Shown: positions 14,743 through 21,601 of the stretch, piece by piece
Layout of the letters: each line of letters begins with the position of its first letter
Numbering within the stretch: position 1 is the stretch's first letter
From: a virus
Strand: one strand, 5' to 3'
Length of the DNA stretch: 42,340 nt
IMG/VR virus record: IMGVR_UViG_3300049020_000018
Span: 1 to 42,340 of that record
Notes under the pieces: model-generated
What the model was told of the DNA's origin: nothing
Databases searched by the model: none
Seen by the model: only the letters and a program-made list of their open reading frames with translations
Translations under genes and position numbers: made by a program

Positions 14743-15083
14743 ATAAACTTCGCCGTTCCATAAGCAATCAAAACAGAATATCCACCAGATACTAAGTATT
14801 CAATCTCGTAATAATACTTACCCCTTTCAATGTCCGTATCTGTTGCGGGTGCGTTCAAGGTTATTTCATTTCCTGAATTAGCTAAATTGGTATCATCCCA
14901 ATCGATCATTAACAATCCCCCTTCCCTTTCCTCCCAGATCCTGAAAGTGAATCCGGTAGCATCCTGGAAGTTCCAGTCATCCCCGTTCACATCATAGAAT
15001 GAATGCACCTTATTAAGGATGGCTTTCCCGGCATAGAATACCAGTTCTTTTTCTTGCGCTATAAACTCATTATGAATGTCCAT
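14739..15083 (-). CDS. Virion structural protein (114 aa)
   Basis: A beta-rich protein with FTFRIWEEREGG in the middle and YYYEIEYLVSGG near the end, a pattern seen in BppU-like baseplate proteins and in small Bacteroidota phage fibre-base proteins. Its ends overlap those of both neighbours (ATGA with the RLLED gene). It is probably a tail-fibre base or adaptor. Confidence 0.55.
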   Translation of the reverse strand: MDIHNEFIAQEKELVFYAGKAILNKVHSFYDVNGDDWNFQDATGFTFRIWEEREGGLLMIDWDDTNLANSGNEITLNAPATDTDIERGKYYYEIEYLVSGGYSVLIAYGTAKFI

Positions 15084-15600
15084 TGTAGCAATTATGACAA
15101 GTGCAATTCTTTCCGTGTTTCGTTCCTACTGCGGTAATATGAAAGCCCGTCCCGGTTCGTTTATTCGTGTTACAGTTATTATCGTATAAAGGGAAGCTTT
15201 CGTAATTATCTTCTAAGTACTGAACCATTTTTTCCTTCCATGTCTGGCACCACATCTTTGCGTCCTTGATTAACGTAGCCATTTCTGCATCACTGGCCGC
15301 CCGTGAGTTCTCCTCTTCATGAACCCGCAACCCTGAGGCATGGGTTTTAAAGTTTGCCTTTGGTAACCAGAACGCGTAAGCCTGCCACGCCAGAAACTTT
15401 TTCACATACGTCATTAGGGTAACATTCGACCCGGTGTAATTTGGGTGCTGGCTTTCCAGTTCGGCATAAAGATCCTCCCCTATAATCATGGATAACATTT
15501 CCTGTGATCGCTTTATAGGGTTGTCCAATTCAGCCTCGGGAACATTCTGCGAAATGTCCGTCTCTGTTTTTAAGTACTGGTAGTTAATCAGTTTCGCCAT
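15070..15600 (-). CDS. Head-tail connector-like protein (DUF6712-like)
   Basis: The first 120 residues (INYQYLKTETDISQNV, then LDNPIKRSQEML, then FLAWQAYAFWLPKANF) match a conserved helical family next to portal genes in Bacteroidota phages, similar in size to gp6/gp15-type adaptors. The C-terminus has a cluster of Cys and His (KNCTCHNC) that may bind zinc. It starts inside the end of the portal gene (17-base overlap). Connector role is inferred from family and place. Confidence 0.6.
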   Translation of the reverse strand: MAKLINYQYLKTETDISQNVPEAELDNPIKRSQEMLSMIIGEDLYAELESQHPNYTGSNVTLMTYVKKFLAWQAYAFWLPKANFKTHASGLRVHEEENSRAASDAEMATLIKDAKMWCQTWKEKMVQYLEDNYESFPLYDNNCNTNKRTGTGFHITAVGTKHGKNCTCHNCYNGHS

Positions 15601-17230
15601 TTAATTCTTTCATTTTTTCAAGTGACCACATCATCATCTCTGAACCTCCCCATGCATCGTAAAGAACCGAATCACACGTTTCCCCATCATAGGGTTTGTT
15701 CGCGTGGATGGTTTGTTTACTCAAATACCTGGAAAGTCTTTTAATATCCTTCGGCCCTAATGGGACGCCGTCTAAAATCTTCTGTGATAGCTCCCGCCCT
15801 TTGGGTTTAAGACACTTTGCGCCCATTTTATCCTGCCACTCGAGCGCTCTTTTAACATTTTCCTTTGCTTTTTTAGGATAAGAGTTGAAATGAAGGTTTG
15901 TAAATCGGTTCTGAGTCTCCGGGGCTGGCGTTGGTGTCACTGGTGCGGACTGTGCGTCGATTAATTCAATTTCCGTATGGTCTTCTATCCACTTTCTTTT
16001 TTCTTCAGGCGTTAATTCAGCCCAAATCAATGGATCAATGCTTTCTAATTCTGGGAATGGGTTATACGGGACGATTGAAATCGGAACGGTTACTGGGTTT
16101 ACAAGTTTTGAAAGGATTTCCGCGTAGTAATCAATCAAGACAGACTGCTGACGCTTCACCCGTTGCTGCATAAGCTTCACAGCTGCCCTGATGGTGTTCC
16201 CGTCTCCACCTAAGCTTACCCCTTCGGAGATATTCGCCAGTATTGCGGGCACTTTAGTTGCTACGGTGATCTTTTTTACCGTTAATTCATCGCCTGATTT
16301 GATGGCTTCCGCGTTCCCATTGGAGGGAAAGGCTTCGACTGTGGGAAATTCTTCTTTATTACTCGCCCAAAAAGCCATTAATTGGCCGACTCGCTTCGCG
16401 CCCTGGAATTTGGAAGACATTTCTTTATCAAACATCTCCCCTTTTGTGATCTCTTTATCGTTGGAGTCCTTTACTCCTGATCCTTCATTGGGATCGCCGT
16501 ATAATTTAAGTATTGCCGGGGTTAAAAACCCACTTTCCAGGTTCTCATCCACATAAACGCCCTCGTTTTTCTCTGCGTTCATCCATGTTTTCGCAGAATA
16601 ATAATCGGGGATTGTGTAAAATGGATCTTTTCGGGTGCGTCGGGCCATCCAAAATATCTGCCCTTTCCATTTTTTATCGGTGGCTTGAATCGTTGCGGCT
16701 GATGGATTGTAAACATCGTACTCTTCATTATCCTTAGATCGGTAATGAGCCGTCCCGAAGTACGGATTATACAGGATCTTTGAAATTACCCCTTTATCAT
16801 CTGGTTTGCCTAATCGGCAGTACCCAAAAGGAATATCGAAAAACTGCGTAATTTGTCCGGCTTGGTTGTATTTTATGAGAGTCGCAACCCCCCAATAGTG
16901 GGTAAATACGTCCGATTGAATGGTGTGAAATTGCAAAAACTTCTGCCCCTGCGCGTTGATGACCAAATTTTCCAGATCTGGCCCTAAATTAAACCCTTCT
17001 CCCGTGATGAAATCCGCCACAGTCGAAAGACATGATGTAGCTGTGGGGCTTCCTTCAACTAACGAGGCTAGTTCATTTGGGAAATTATCGTTTACTCCGA
17101 AGGGAAGGTATTTGCTTTGGGTATCGTATTGTCCAGGATAGACAAACTCCCGCTGAATGAAATTGTAAAACTTGACAAACGGCTGGCTAAGTGTCTTTGT
17201 TATGCTCATATTTTCCCGGATCAATTGCAT
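15584..17230 (-). CDS. Portal protein
   Basis: At 548 residues this has the length and layout of a siphovirus portal: an N-terminal clip/wing region (FVKFYNFIQREFVYPGQ), a helical stem part near residue 340-380 (IRAAVKLMQQRVKRQQ), and a loop with prolines at about 400. The dodecameric portal lets DNA in and out of the head. Residues past 450 (KENVKRALEWQDKMGAKCL, then GWEGG-like DAWGGSEMMMWS) look like an added helical tail domain. The ATG at 17230 or the one at 17209 may be used. A promoter-like sequence lies just upstream, and the gene is far from the terminase genes, which is unusual. Confidence 0.75.
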   Translation of the reverse strand: MQLIRENMSITKTLSQPFVKFYNFIQREFVYPGQYDTQSKYLPFGVNDNFPNELASLVEGSPTATSCLSTVADFITGEGFNLGPDLENLVINAQGQKFLQFHTIQSDVFTHYWGVATLIKYNQAGQITQFFDIPFGYCRLGKPDDKGVISKILYNPYFGTAHYRSKDNEEYDVYNPSAATIQATDKKWKGQIFWMARRTRKDPFYTIPDYYSAKTWMNAEKNEGVYVDENLESGFLTPAILKLYGDPNEGSGVKDSNDKEITKGEMFDKEMSSKFQGAKRVGQLMAFWASNKEEFPTVEAFPSNGNAEAIKSGDELTVKKITVATKVPAILANISEGVSLGGDGNTIRAAVKLMQQRVKRQQSVLIDYYAEILSKLVNPVTVPISIVPYNPFPELESIDPLIWAELTPEEKRKWIEDHTEIELIDAQSAPVTPTPAPETQNRFTNLHFNSYPKKAKENVKRALEWQDKMGAKCLKPKGRELSQKILDGVPLGPKDIKRLSRYLSKQTIHANKPYDGETCDSVLYDAWGGSEMMMWSLEKMKELNGETD

Positions 17231-17251
17231 GAATCGATCATGCTGATAGGA

Positions 17252-17283
17252 CGAAAATAAGCAGGAATATTTAGGCTAACCAA
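17252..17283 (-). promoter_or_regulatory. Promoter-like sequence upstream of the portal gene
   Basis: Read on the minus strand, TTG (17281-17283) is followed after 21 bases by TATTTTCG (17252-17259), one mismatch from the Bacteroidota -7 box TAnnTTTG. It lies in the 90-base gap between the divergent portal and HNH genes and would give a leader of about 20-40 bases. Confidence 0.45.
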
Positions 17284-17319
17284 AAGTAATTACTTTAAGC
17301 CTTTTTGTATATTCACATA

Positions 17320-17799
17320 ATGAAAGATATACCAGGATATGAATCATTTTATGCGGCCACTGAGGACGGTCGAATCTATTCAAAGCGAAGGAATAGGTAT
17401 TTAAACCCAAAAACAAAATCATGGTATTCTAATGTCCGGCTGTGTGACGGGTCAACACAAAAACCATTTAAGGTTCATCAGTTAATTGCCTTGTGTTTTT
17501 TGCCAAACCCATTAAATAGGAATGAGGTAAACCATAAGAACGGTATAAAGGGGGATAACCGTGTTGATAATCTGGAATGGACAACCAGGAGAGAAAATAT
17601 TAAACACTCGTATTCAACGTTAAATCACAAAAGAACTTGCGGCGTTGATCATCCAAAATACCGCCCGTCCCTTGACGTATCAACGGGGATATTTTATGAC
17701 TCCATGGCAGAGGCAGCGAAAGCTAAGAACGTATCTAGGCATAATATCAAGAATGATGCTAGACGGAATGGATTAAGGTATAATATTATCTTCGTATAA
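17320..17799 (+). CDS. Free-standing HNH homing endonuclease (NUMOD4-type)
   Basis: The N-terminus IPGYESFYAATEDGRIYS is the NUMOD4 repeat, and the HNH core reads VHQLIALCFLPNP, then VNHKNGIKGDNRVDNLEW, with the metal-binding His and the asparagine-rich loop. A helix-turn-helix-like C-terminus (MAEAAKAKNVSRHNIK) gives DNA specificity. ATG at 17320 is chosen over TTG 17305. It is on the plus strand between two minus-strand genes and overlaps the end of the glycosyltransferase gene by 27 bases. It is a mobile gene that invades phage genomes by cutting uninvaded relatives. Confidence 0.85.
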   Translation: MKDIPGYESFYAATEDGRIYSKRRNRYLNPKTKSWYSNVRLCDGSTQKPFKVHQLIALCFLPNPLNRNEVNHKNGIKGDNRVDNLEWTTRRENIKHSYSTLNHKRTCGVDHPKYRPSLDVSTGIFYDSMAEAAKAKNVSRHNIKNDARRNGLRYNIIFV

Positions 17800-18546
17800 A
17801 GGTAGGTTGTATTTGTTATCACAAGCTATTAAGGTTTTTTGATAGAACTTGCAAAAATACCCTTCCTTAGCATTGCGTAAATCTTCAATGATAGTAGATG
17901 TTTCTATATTACGGCGGGCGGTTGAGTTCCTTATTTTTTTAGAATAATCCCTCCTATACCATGAAAAATGATCCATGATTAAATCAGTTCGCTCTACCCT
18001 GGAGTTGATATTTAAGCTTCTGGTGGGGTCGATTCTGATTTGTCCGTTTATCCAGGCGAAAGGATAGCTTTTATTAAACGCGTGGGCGATGGTGGGAGTG
18101 AGTTTATGAATGAATGGCACTAAGGTAGTGTCTAACCCAATCGTTAAACCTGGGCTTTTAAAATATGTCTGGCACTGGCAGACTAAACCCATAAGATCAG
18201 GGTTTTTAAACTTCTCTTTTTCTTTTAAAAACGGTTCTGGTTCGTAAAACTCATCGGCGTCCATCATTAGAAAGTGCGTGTACCCTAGTTCGCGAGCAAT
18301 CCCTAGTCCGTAATTTCTTTTATTTGTCTCATTCTCGCGTGGTGTTAGCTTTAAATTAGGTTCGTATTGATAAACGCCCTCCACTTTACAGGCTTTTAAA
18401 AGAAATGGAGGTTCTGAAATCTCCCCGAAGTTGGAAGTTTCAGAGTACACAACAATAACCCCATCCACCACTGGCTCAATGTTGTCGATTGATTTAAAAA
18501 GCAATTCCCAATCATCCCAAACCACGAATACTGCGGCTAGTTTCAT
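17773..18546 (-). CDS. Glycosyltransferase (GT-A fold, family 2-like)
   Basis: The 257-residue protein starts MKLAAVFVVWDDW, has a nucleotide-sugar pocket and MMDADEFY near residue 94-101, whose DxD-like motif binds the metal and UDP-sugar. HFSWYRR and SKKIRNST near residue 200 resemble the acceptor side of beta-1,4-glucosyltransferase-like enzymes. No signal peptide or membrane helix, so it is cytoplasmic. It is the last gene of the glycan island, and its 3' end runs into the HNH gene. Confidence 0.75.
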   Translation of the reverse strand: MKLAAVFVVWDDWELLFKSIDNIEPVVDGVIVVYSETSNFGEISEPPFLLKACKVEGVYQYEPNLKLTPRENETNKRNYGLGIARELGYTHFLMMDADEFYEPEPFLKEKEKFKNPDLMGLVCQCQTYFKSPGLTIGLDTTLVPFIHKLTPTIAHAFNKSYPFAWINGQIRIDPTRSLNINSRVERTDLIMDHFSWYRRDYSKKIRNSTARRNIETSTIIEDLRNAKEGYFCKFYQKTLIACDNKYNLPLYEDNIIP

Positions 18547-18589
18547 TTAAAAATGTAAGATTTGATTTAAATTTGGCATAAAAATTTAT

Positions 18590-18597
18590 TAAGTTTG
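18590..18597 (+). promoter_or_regulatory. Perfect TAnnTTTG box before the candidate small RNA
   Basis: TAAGTTTG at 18590-18597 fits the Bacteroidota -7 consensus. TTTG words lie 14 and 25 bases upstream (18572, 18561), both off the preferred spacing of about 19-22. Transcription would start near 18602, at the base of the first hairpin. Confidence 0.4.
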
Positions 18598-18601
18598 CAT
18601 T

Positions 18602-18675
18602 GCACAATCGTCTCCTTCTATGATTGTGGGTTAAAAAGCCATAGAGAGCCGGGCCGTGGAAAAGCCCGGTTTTTC
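18602..18675 (+). ncRNA. Candidate phage small RNA with two hairpins
   Basis: CACAATC (18603-18609) pairs with GATTGTG (18622-18628) over a 12-base loop. An unpaired purine/T-rich linker follows. CCGGGC (18649-18654) then pairs with GCCCGG (18664-18669) over a nine-base loop and runs into TTTTTC, a good rho-independent terminator on the plus strand. A -7 box sits just upstream. No coding frame uses this terminator, because both neighbours are on the minus strand. A 70-75-nt small RNA, antisense to nothing obvious, is the simplest reading. Confidence 0.5.
18648..18675 (+). terminator. Rho-independent terminator of the small RNA
   Basis: A six-pair GC stem, CCGGGC/GCCCGG, is followed by TTTTTC on the plus strand; no T-run follows on the minus strand. 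It therefore works for plus-strand transcripts. Confidence 0.7.
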
Positions 18676-18961
18676 ATTTATTATCAAAGATGGCCGTCAT
18701 CCCGCAACAGGAAAAACAAAAAACTATCCACATATACCACGGATAGCCGGAAAGTAAAATCAAGTACATGATAGTTCCGTGAGCGCTACTCATGCAGAAT
18801 TTACAATCGAATAGGGGCTTATTAACCCATTCTGGCAAGTGCGCCCTCATCCAGTTCCCCGGTCTTCCAAAGATCTCACCGTCTTTAAATGTGAACTCAA
18901 ATCCCCAAATCCAGCCTACCGCAATAAAAGCAGCGGTAATAAACCTGATGTAATATTCCAT
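18674..18961 (-). CDS. Membrane protein, DUF1360-like
   Basis: Two or three membrane helices are visible: FITAAFIAVGWIWGF, then GTIMYLILLSGYPWYMWIVFCF. Between them, KPLFDCKFCMSSAHG gives the CxxC-M-S motif of DUF1360-like proteins. The role of that family is unknown. The gene ends one base before the next start region of the small RNA terminator and its ATG abuts the stop of the glycosyltransferase-like gene upstream. Confidence 0.6.
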   Translation of the reverse strand: MEYYIRFITAAFIAVGWIWGFEFTFKDGEIFGRPGNWMRAHLPEWVNKPLFDCKFCMSSAHGTIMYLILLSGYPWYMWIVFCFSCCGMTAIFDNK

Positions 18962-19575
18962 TATACAATTCCTTTTAAATGAAAGACTGCGCCTGGCTCC
19001 GGTTCCCCAAACACTTCCCCAATGTAGGCCATGTGTGATCCTCCTCGCTGGTATTTTAAACCGATGCGTTGCGCTATAATCGATCCGCAGGTCATGTCGT
19101 GGCGATGATTCGACCAGTCACCTTTAAAGCATCCTGCCTTCGCTGAAGCTTTCCATTGACTGAAAAAGGACATGGCAATAGGCGAGGTTTTATCTAATCC
19201 CAAAAGCCCCGCGGAGAACATGGTATAATTTTCTTCCGGTTGAAGTTGGAAATATTGCCTGGTGTGTTGGTTGCACCAGTCGTTAACATAATGCCCAGCC
19301 TCCTCTATAAAATAACCGTCCTCCTGAATAATCTTTTCAATCCTTGATATGTCCCCCATAAGGTACATCGAAGCGTCGGCCCACAGAACAATGTTATCTT
19401 TTTCAAATCCCCTTTCTATCGCATGGATCTTAAATTCATACGGGCTATCCTGATGAGTAGGGCTTCCTATCTGGCTGTATTCGGTGAACATTAAATTAGG
19501 AACGTCACCTAAAGATTCTTGCAGTCTTTTTTGGCCTGCGCGGTATTGACGAGTTGCGAAGTTTACGACGATCAT
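18961..19575 (-). CDS. Glycosyltransferase-like protein
   Basis: ATG at 19575 gives a protein starting MIVVNFATRQYRAGQ and is fixed by an ATGA overlap with the small membrane gene upstream. VLWADASMYLMGD is the place of a DxD-like motif in GT-A enzymes (here D-A-S-M), and the following TMFSAGLLGLDK, then DWSNHRHDM, resemble GT8/capsule-locus transferases. The key metal site is not certain, so this is a probable rather than sure transferase. It belongs to the glycan island. Confidence 0.55.
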   Translation of the reverse strand: MIVVNFATRQYRAGQKRLQESLGDVPNLMFTEYSQIGSPTHQDSPYEFKIHAIERGFEKDNIVLWADASMYLMGDISRIEKIIQEDGYFIEEAGHYVNDWCNQHTRQYFQLQPEENYTMFSAGLLGLDKTSPIAMSFFSQWKASAKAGCFKGDWSNHRHDMTCGSIIAQRIGLKYQRGGSHMAYIGEVFGEPEPGAVFHLKGIV

Positions 19576-19742
19576 TTTAAAATATCGTCTACGTTTATTG
19601 AGATGATAAAAACAGCCACTTCGCTGAATATCCAAAACGAAGCCACAACTCCTCTGGTTGTTTCATTCCATTCAGCTACATTAAAGCTGGCCGAAGCAAC
19701 TGATCCGGCAATAAAAAAAATGGTAACTATATATTTATTCAC
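19572..19742 (-). pseudogene. 3' part of a small membrane-protein gene cut by the IS
   Basis: From a GTG inside the IS inverted repeat (19742), a 56-residue frame runs to a TGA at 19572 that overlaps the next ATG. Codons from 19721 down are the original gene: FFIAGSVASASFNVAEWN, then a second membrane helix VVASFWIFSEVAVFIIS. The first eight codons (MNKYIVTI) come from the IS end. The GTG may restore expression of a trimmed protein with an IS-encoded start. Confidence 0.75.
19714..19721. repeat. Target site duplication, left copy
   Basis: AAAAAAAT directly before the left inverted repeat; identical to 21547-21554 after the right one. Eight bases is the usual duplication length for IS1595-family elements. 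Confidence 0.9.
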
Positions 19743-19745
19743 CCT
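19722..19745 (+). repeat. IS left terminal inverted repeat
   Basis: Begins GGTAACTATATA and ends ACCCT. It differs from the right repeat only at positions 13 and 19. It also supplies the GTG start of the disrupted gene's 3' part. Confidence 0.9.
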
Positions 19746-19755
19746 AATCGGGTTT

Positions 19756-19777
19756 AAAGAAAGCCGGTCATTCCGGC
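19756..19777 (-). terminator. Terminator at the end of the IS gene set
   Basis: On the minus strand GCCGG-AATGA-CCGGC (19763-19777) is followed by TTTCTTT (19756-19762). It lies between the last IS gene (ending at 19790) and the left IS end, so it limits read-through into the phage operon. Confidence 0.7.
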
Positions 19778-19789
19778 AATCCTGTTTTG

Positions 19790-20026
19790 TTAAACTTCTT
19801 TCTGTGAGATCAGGCGCAACGCATCGTTAAACGCATCGGTTTCCCCGCTCTCCAGATCGTCACGTAATTCCAGGAGAATCTTTGAAAGCTTTTGCATTTC
19901 TTCATCGCTCAATGATCTCCCATCTGTACCGTTCAATTTCTTATTGAACGCATCCTTTGACATACCCATTTTGATCGCTAATAGGTTCCGGTTAAGCTTC
20001 CATTTGTCAATCACTTCTTTAAGCAT
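19790..20026 (-). CDS. IS passenger: helix-turn-helix-like protein (78 aa)
   Basis: Residues 8-32 (WKLNRNLLAIKMGMSKDAFNKKL, shown here in part) read as a Cro/C1-type helix-turn-helix: LLAIKMGMSKDAF is helix-turn-helix with the typical A-x-x-x-G pattern. The C-terminal half is helical and acidic. It overlaps the transposase stop by 16 bases, so it is co-translated and probably tunes transposase expression or target choice. Confidence 0.65.
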   Translation of the reverse strand: MLKEVIDKWKLNRNLLAIKMGMSKDAFNKKLNGTDGRSLSDEEMQKLSKILLELRDDLESGETDAFNDALRLISQKEV

Positions 20027-20943
20027 AATTGTTTGTAGGTTAAATGTGAATTGATGTTGTTCAGCATCCGATCAAACCGGAAATTTTCGGACATGCCGCG
20101 AGTGTTGTATCTGAATACAAATTCATCAATGTACTTCTGCAAATGCTTATCGGACATGGAGTGATAGATGCCGATAACACCACGCTTTAACAGGCTCCAA
20201 AAGCCCTCAATCGTGTTTGTGTGAACACCGTCTTTCGAGTATTCACCGTCACCGTGGTTAATGTATTGATGCTTGAAAATGCGAGATAAGCCACGATAAC
20301 CCCACCATTCGTCAGTGTGGATAGTTGACCCAAACTCAACGTTGTTAACGATGAACGGGCGAAGGCTGTAGCCTTGTGTGCTAATTACTTTAATAGCTCT
20401 TAATTCGCCACCGCGCTCGATAATGCCCAGCACTGGCGTTTTAGTCTTAGCTGATCGGCCTTGCGTTCCTTCGGTCTGCTTTGACTTGTGTTTGTTAGAT
20501 TCTTTGCCACCGATAAACGTTTCGTCTGCTTCAATGATGCCTGTAAGCTTTTCGGTCGGGCTTACCATTAACGTGTGGCGGACACGATGGAGCATAAACC
20601 AAGCGGTCTTTTGCGTAACTCCGAGGTCGCGGTGTAATTGAAGGCTGGATATACCTTTCTTATGCGAAGTAATTAGGTAGATGGCAGCAAACCACTTTTG
20701 CAGGCTGATTTTAGAATCTTCGAAGATAGTCCCAACCTTAACCGAGAATTGACGCTGGCATTTAGCGCACTTATAACGCTTGCCATCGGTGTACTTAAAC
20801 ACGTGATCGTGGCGGCATTCTTTATACGGGCAAACGATCTTACCATTCCAGCGGATCAGTTCAAGATAATCACGGCAAACCTGCTCATCCTTAAAGTAAG
20901 TGAGCAGGTCTACAAGGGTTTTGAATTTGCGTAATGCTACCAT
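20011..20943 (-). CDS. IS1595-family transposase
   Basis: An N-terminal zinc ribbon (CPYKEC at 38-43, CAKC at 59-62) and helix-turn-helix (LHRDLGVTQKTAWFMLHR) precede an ISXO2-type DDE domain: Asp140 in IEADETFIGG, Asp211 in HTDEWWGY, and Asn243/Glu246 in HTNTIEGFWSLLK. The DDN/E set is complete and the 310-residue length is normal, so the enzyme is probably active. It overlaps both neighbouring passenger genes by a few bases. Confidence 0.92.
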   Translation of the reverse strand: MVALRKFKTLVDLLTYFKDEQVCRDYLELIRWNGKIVCPYKECRHDHVFKYTDGKRYKCAKCQRQFSVKVGTIFEDSKISLQKWFAAIYLITSHKKGISSLQLHRDLGVTQKTAWFMLHRVRHTLMVSPTEKLTGIIEADETFIGGKESNKHKSKQTEGTQGRSAKTKTPVLGIIERGGELRAIKVISTQGYSLRPFIVNNVEFGSTIHTDEWWGYRGLSRIFKHQYINHGDGEYSKDGVHTNTIEGFWSLLKRGVIGIYHSMSDKHLQKYIDEFVFRYNTRGMSENFRFDRMLNNINSHLTYKQLCLKK

Positions 20944-21146
20944 GTTGAAGCGTATAAAAGCCTTGCCTGATCACTGTTCACCGCTTCAACGGTTTGAAGA
21001 TTATCCAGCCCCTTAATGGCGTGAATATCCAGCGTTACGACCATAATGCCGCACTCGTCAGTGCCAACCCAGTAGCATTTAGTAGCGGGTTTTTCAACGC
21101 GCTCAAATGATGCCTTGATGGCTTTCAATTCTTTGTAGGTGGTCAT
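20937..21146 (-). CDS. IS passenger: hypothetical protein (about 69 aa)
   Basis: The frame is open from 21161, but the ATG at 21146 is preceded by GAGAGAAG and gives MTTYKELKAIKASF. The rest is alpha/beta with two cysteines (KCYWVGTDECG). It overlaps the transposase start by seven bases. No family is recognised; the place inside the IS suggests a regulator, an antitoxin-like factor or a host-adaptation passenger. Confidence 0.6.
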   Translation of the reverse strand: MTTYKELKAIKASFERVEKPATKCYWVGTDECGIMVVTLDIHAIKGLDNLQTVEAVNSDQARLLYASTW

Positions 21147-21168
21147 AATATCTTCTCTCATGGCTGGA

Positions 21169-21408
21169 TTATTTAGCGTTCATTAAATAGTTAGCAATCA
21201 CATCGTAAGACTTATTGCTCATTACCACTTTGTGGTTTTGGCGTTCATTGAAAATCATTCCTTCTGCAAGGTGGTATTGACCTTCTGACAGATATACACT
21301 GAATTGACAAACCATCTTTTTACCATACTTCTCTACAAACATCAAAGCTTGGATATGGCTGATTTCGTTCTTTGCTGGTTTCAGGTCTTTTGCGTTCTGG
21401 ATTTTCAT
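21169..21408 (-). CDS. IS passenger: hypothetical protein (79 aa)
   Basis: First gene after the IS promoter, starting MKIQNAKDLKPAKNE. It is a small alpha/beta protein with a hydrophobic core (IQALMFVEKYG, MVCQFSVYLS) and no recognised motif. It ends about 20 bases before the next passenger gene. Nothing like it occurs elsewhere in the window. Confidence 0.6.
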   Translation of the reverse strand: MKIQNAKDLKPAKNEISHIQALMFVEKYGKKMVCQFSVYLSEGQYHLAEGMIFNERQNHKVVMSNKSYDVIANYLMNAK

Positions 21409-21431
21409 AACCGTATTGTTTAATTATGAAG

Positions 21432-21462
21432 TAAAGATAATCCATTTGGATTTCATACGCAA
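21432..21462 (-). promoter_or_regulatory. Promoter of the IS gene set
   Basis: On the minus strand TTG (21460-21462) is followed after 20 bases by TATCTTTA (21432-21439), one mismatch from TAnnTTTG. The first IS gene starts about 23 bases downstream. Spacing is that of a strong Bacteroidota promoter. Confidence 0.6.
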
Positions 21463-21522
21463 GCTTTTTAAGTAAAATATTTTCATAATTCTTTAAAAAC
21501 CCTGTTTTTAGCCTGATTTATA

Positions 21523-21546
21523 AGGGTAAATAAGTATATAGTTACC
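21523..21546 (-). repeat. IS right terminal inverted repeat
   Basis: Reverse complement begins GGTAACTATATA and ends ACCCT; 22 of 24 positions match the left repeat. Confidence 0.9.
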
Positions 21547-21554
21547 AAAAAAAT
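21547..21554. repeat. Target site duplication, right copy
   Basis: AAAAAAAT directly after the right inverted repeat, identical to the left copy at 19714-19721. Confidence 0.9.
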
Positions 21555-21601
21555 CATCCCAACGATAATAGTTAGGAAAAAGAATGCGATTATTTGTTTT
21601 A

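Larger units (their letters stand above)
19722..21546 (-). mobile_element. Complete IS1595-family insertion sequence with passenger genes
   Basis: The 1,825-bp element begins and ends with 24-bp inverted repeats that match at 22 of 24 positions and are flanked by an exact 8-bp duplication, AAAAAAAT. Inside are an IS1595-type transposase and three further small genes, all on the minus strand, with a promoter near the right end (21432-21462) and a terminator near the left (19756-19777). Simple IS1595 elements carry only a transposase and are near 1 kb; passenger-bearing members are known. The intact ends and exact duplication point to a recent insertion. Confidence 0.9.

Noticed and set aside
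19519-19830. Plus-strand frame of 103 codons
   Set aside because: It crosses the IS border and is antisense to the disrupted membrane gene, which has ATGA coupling.
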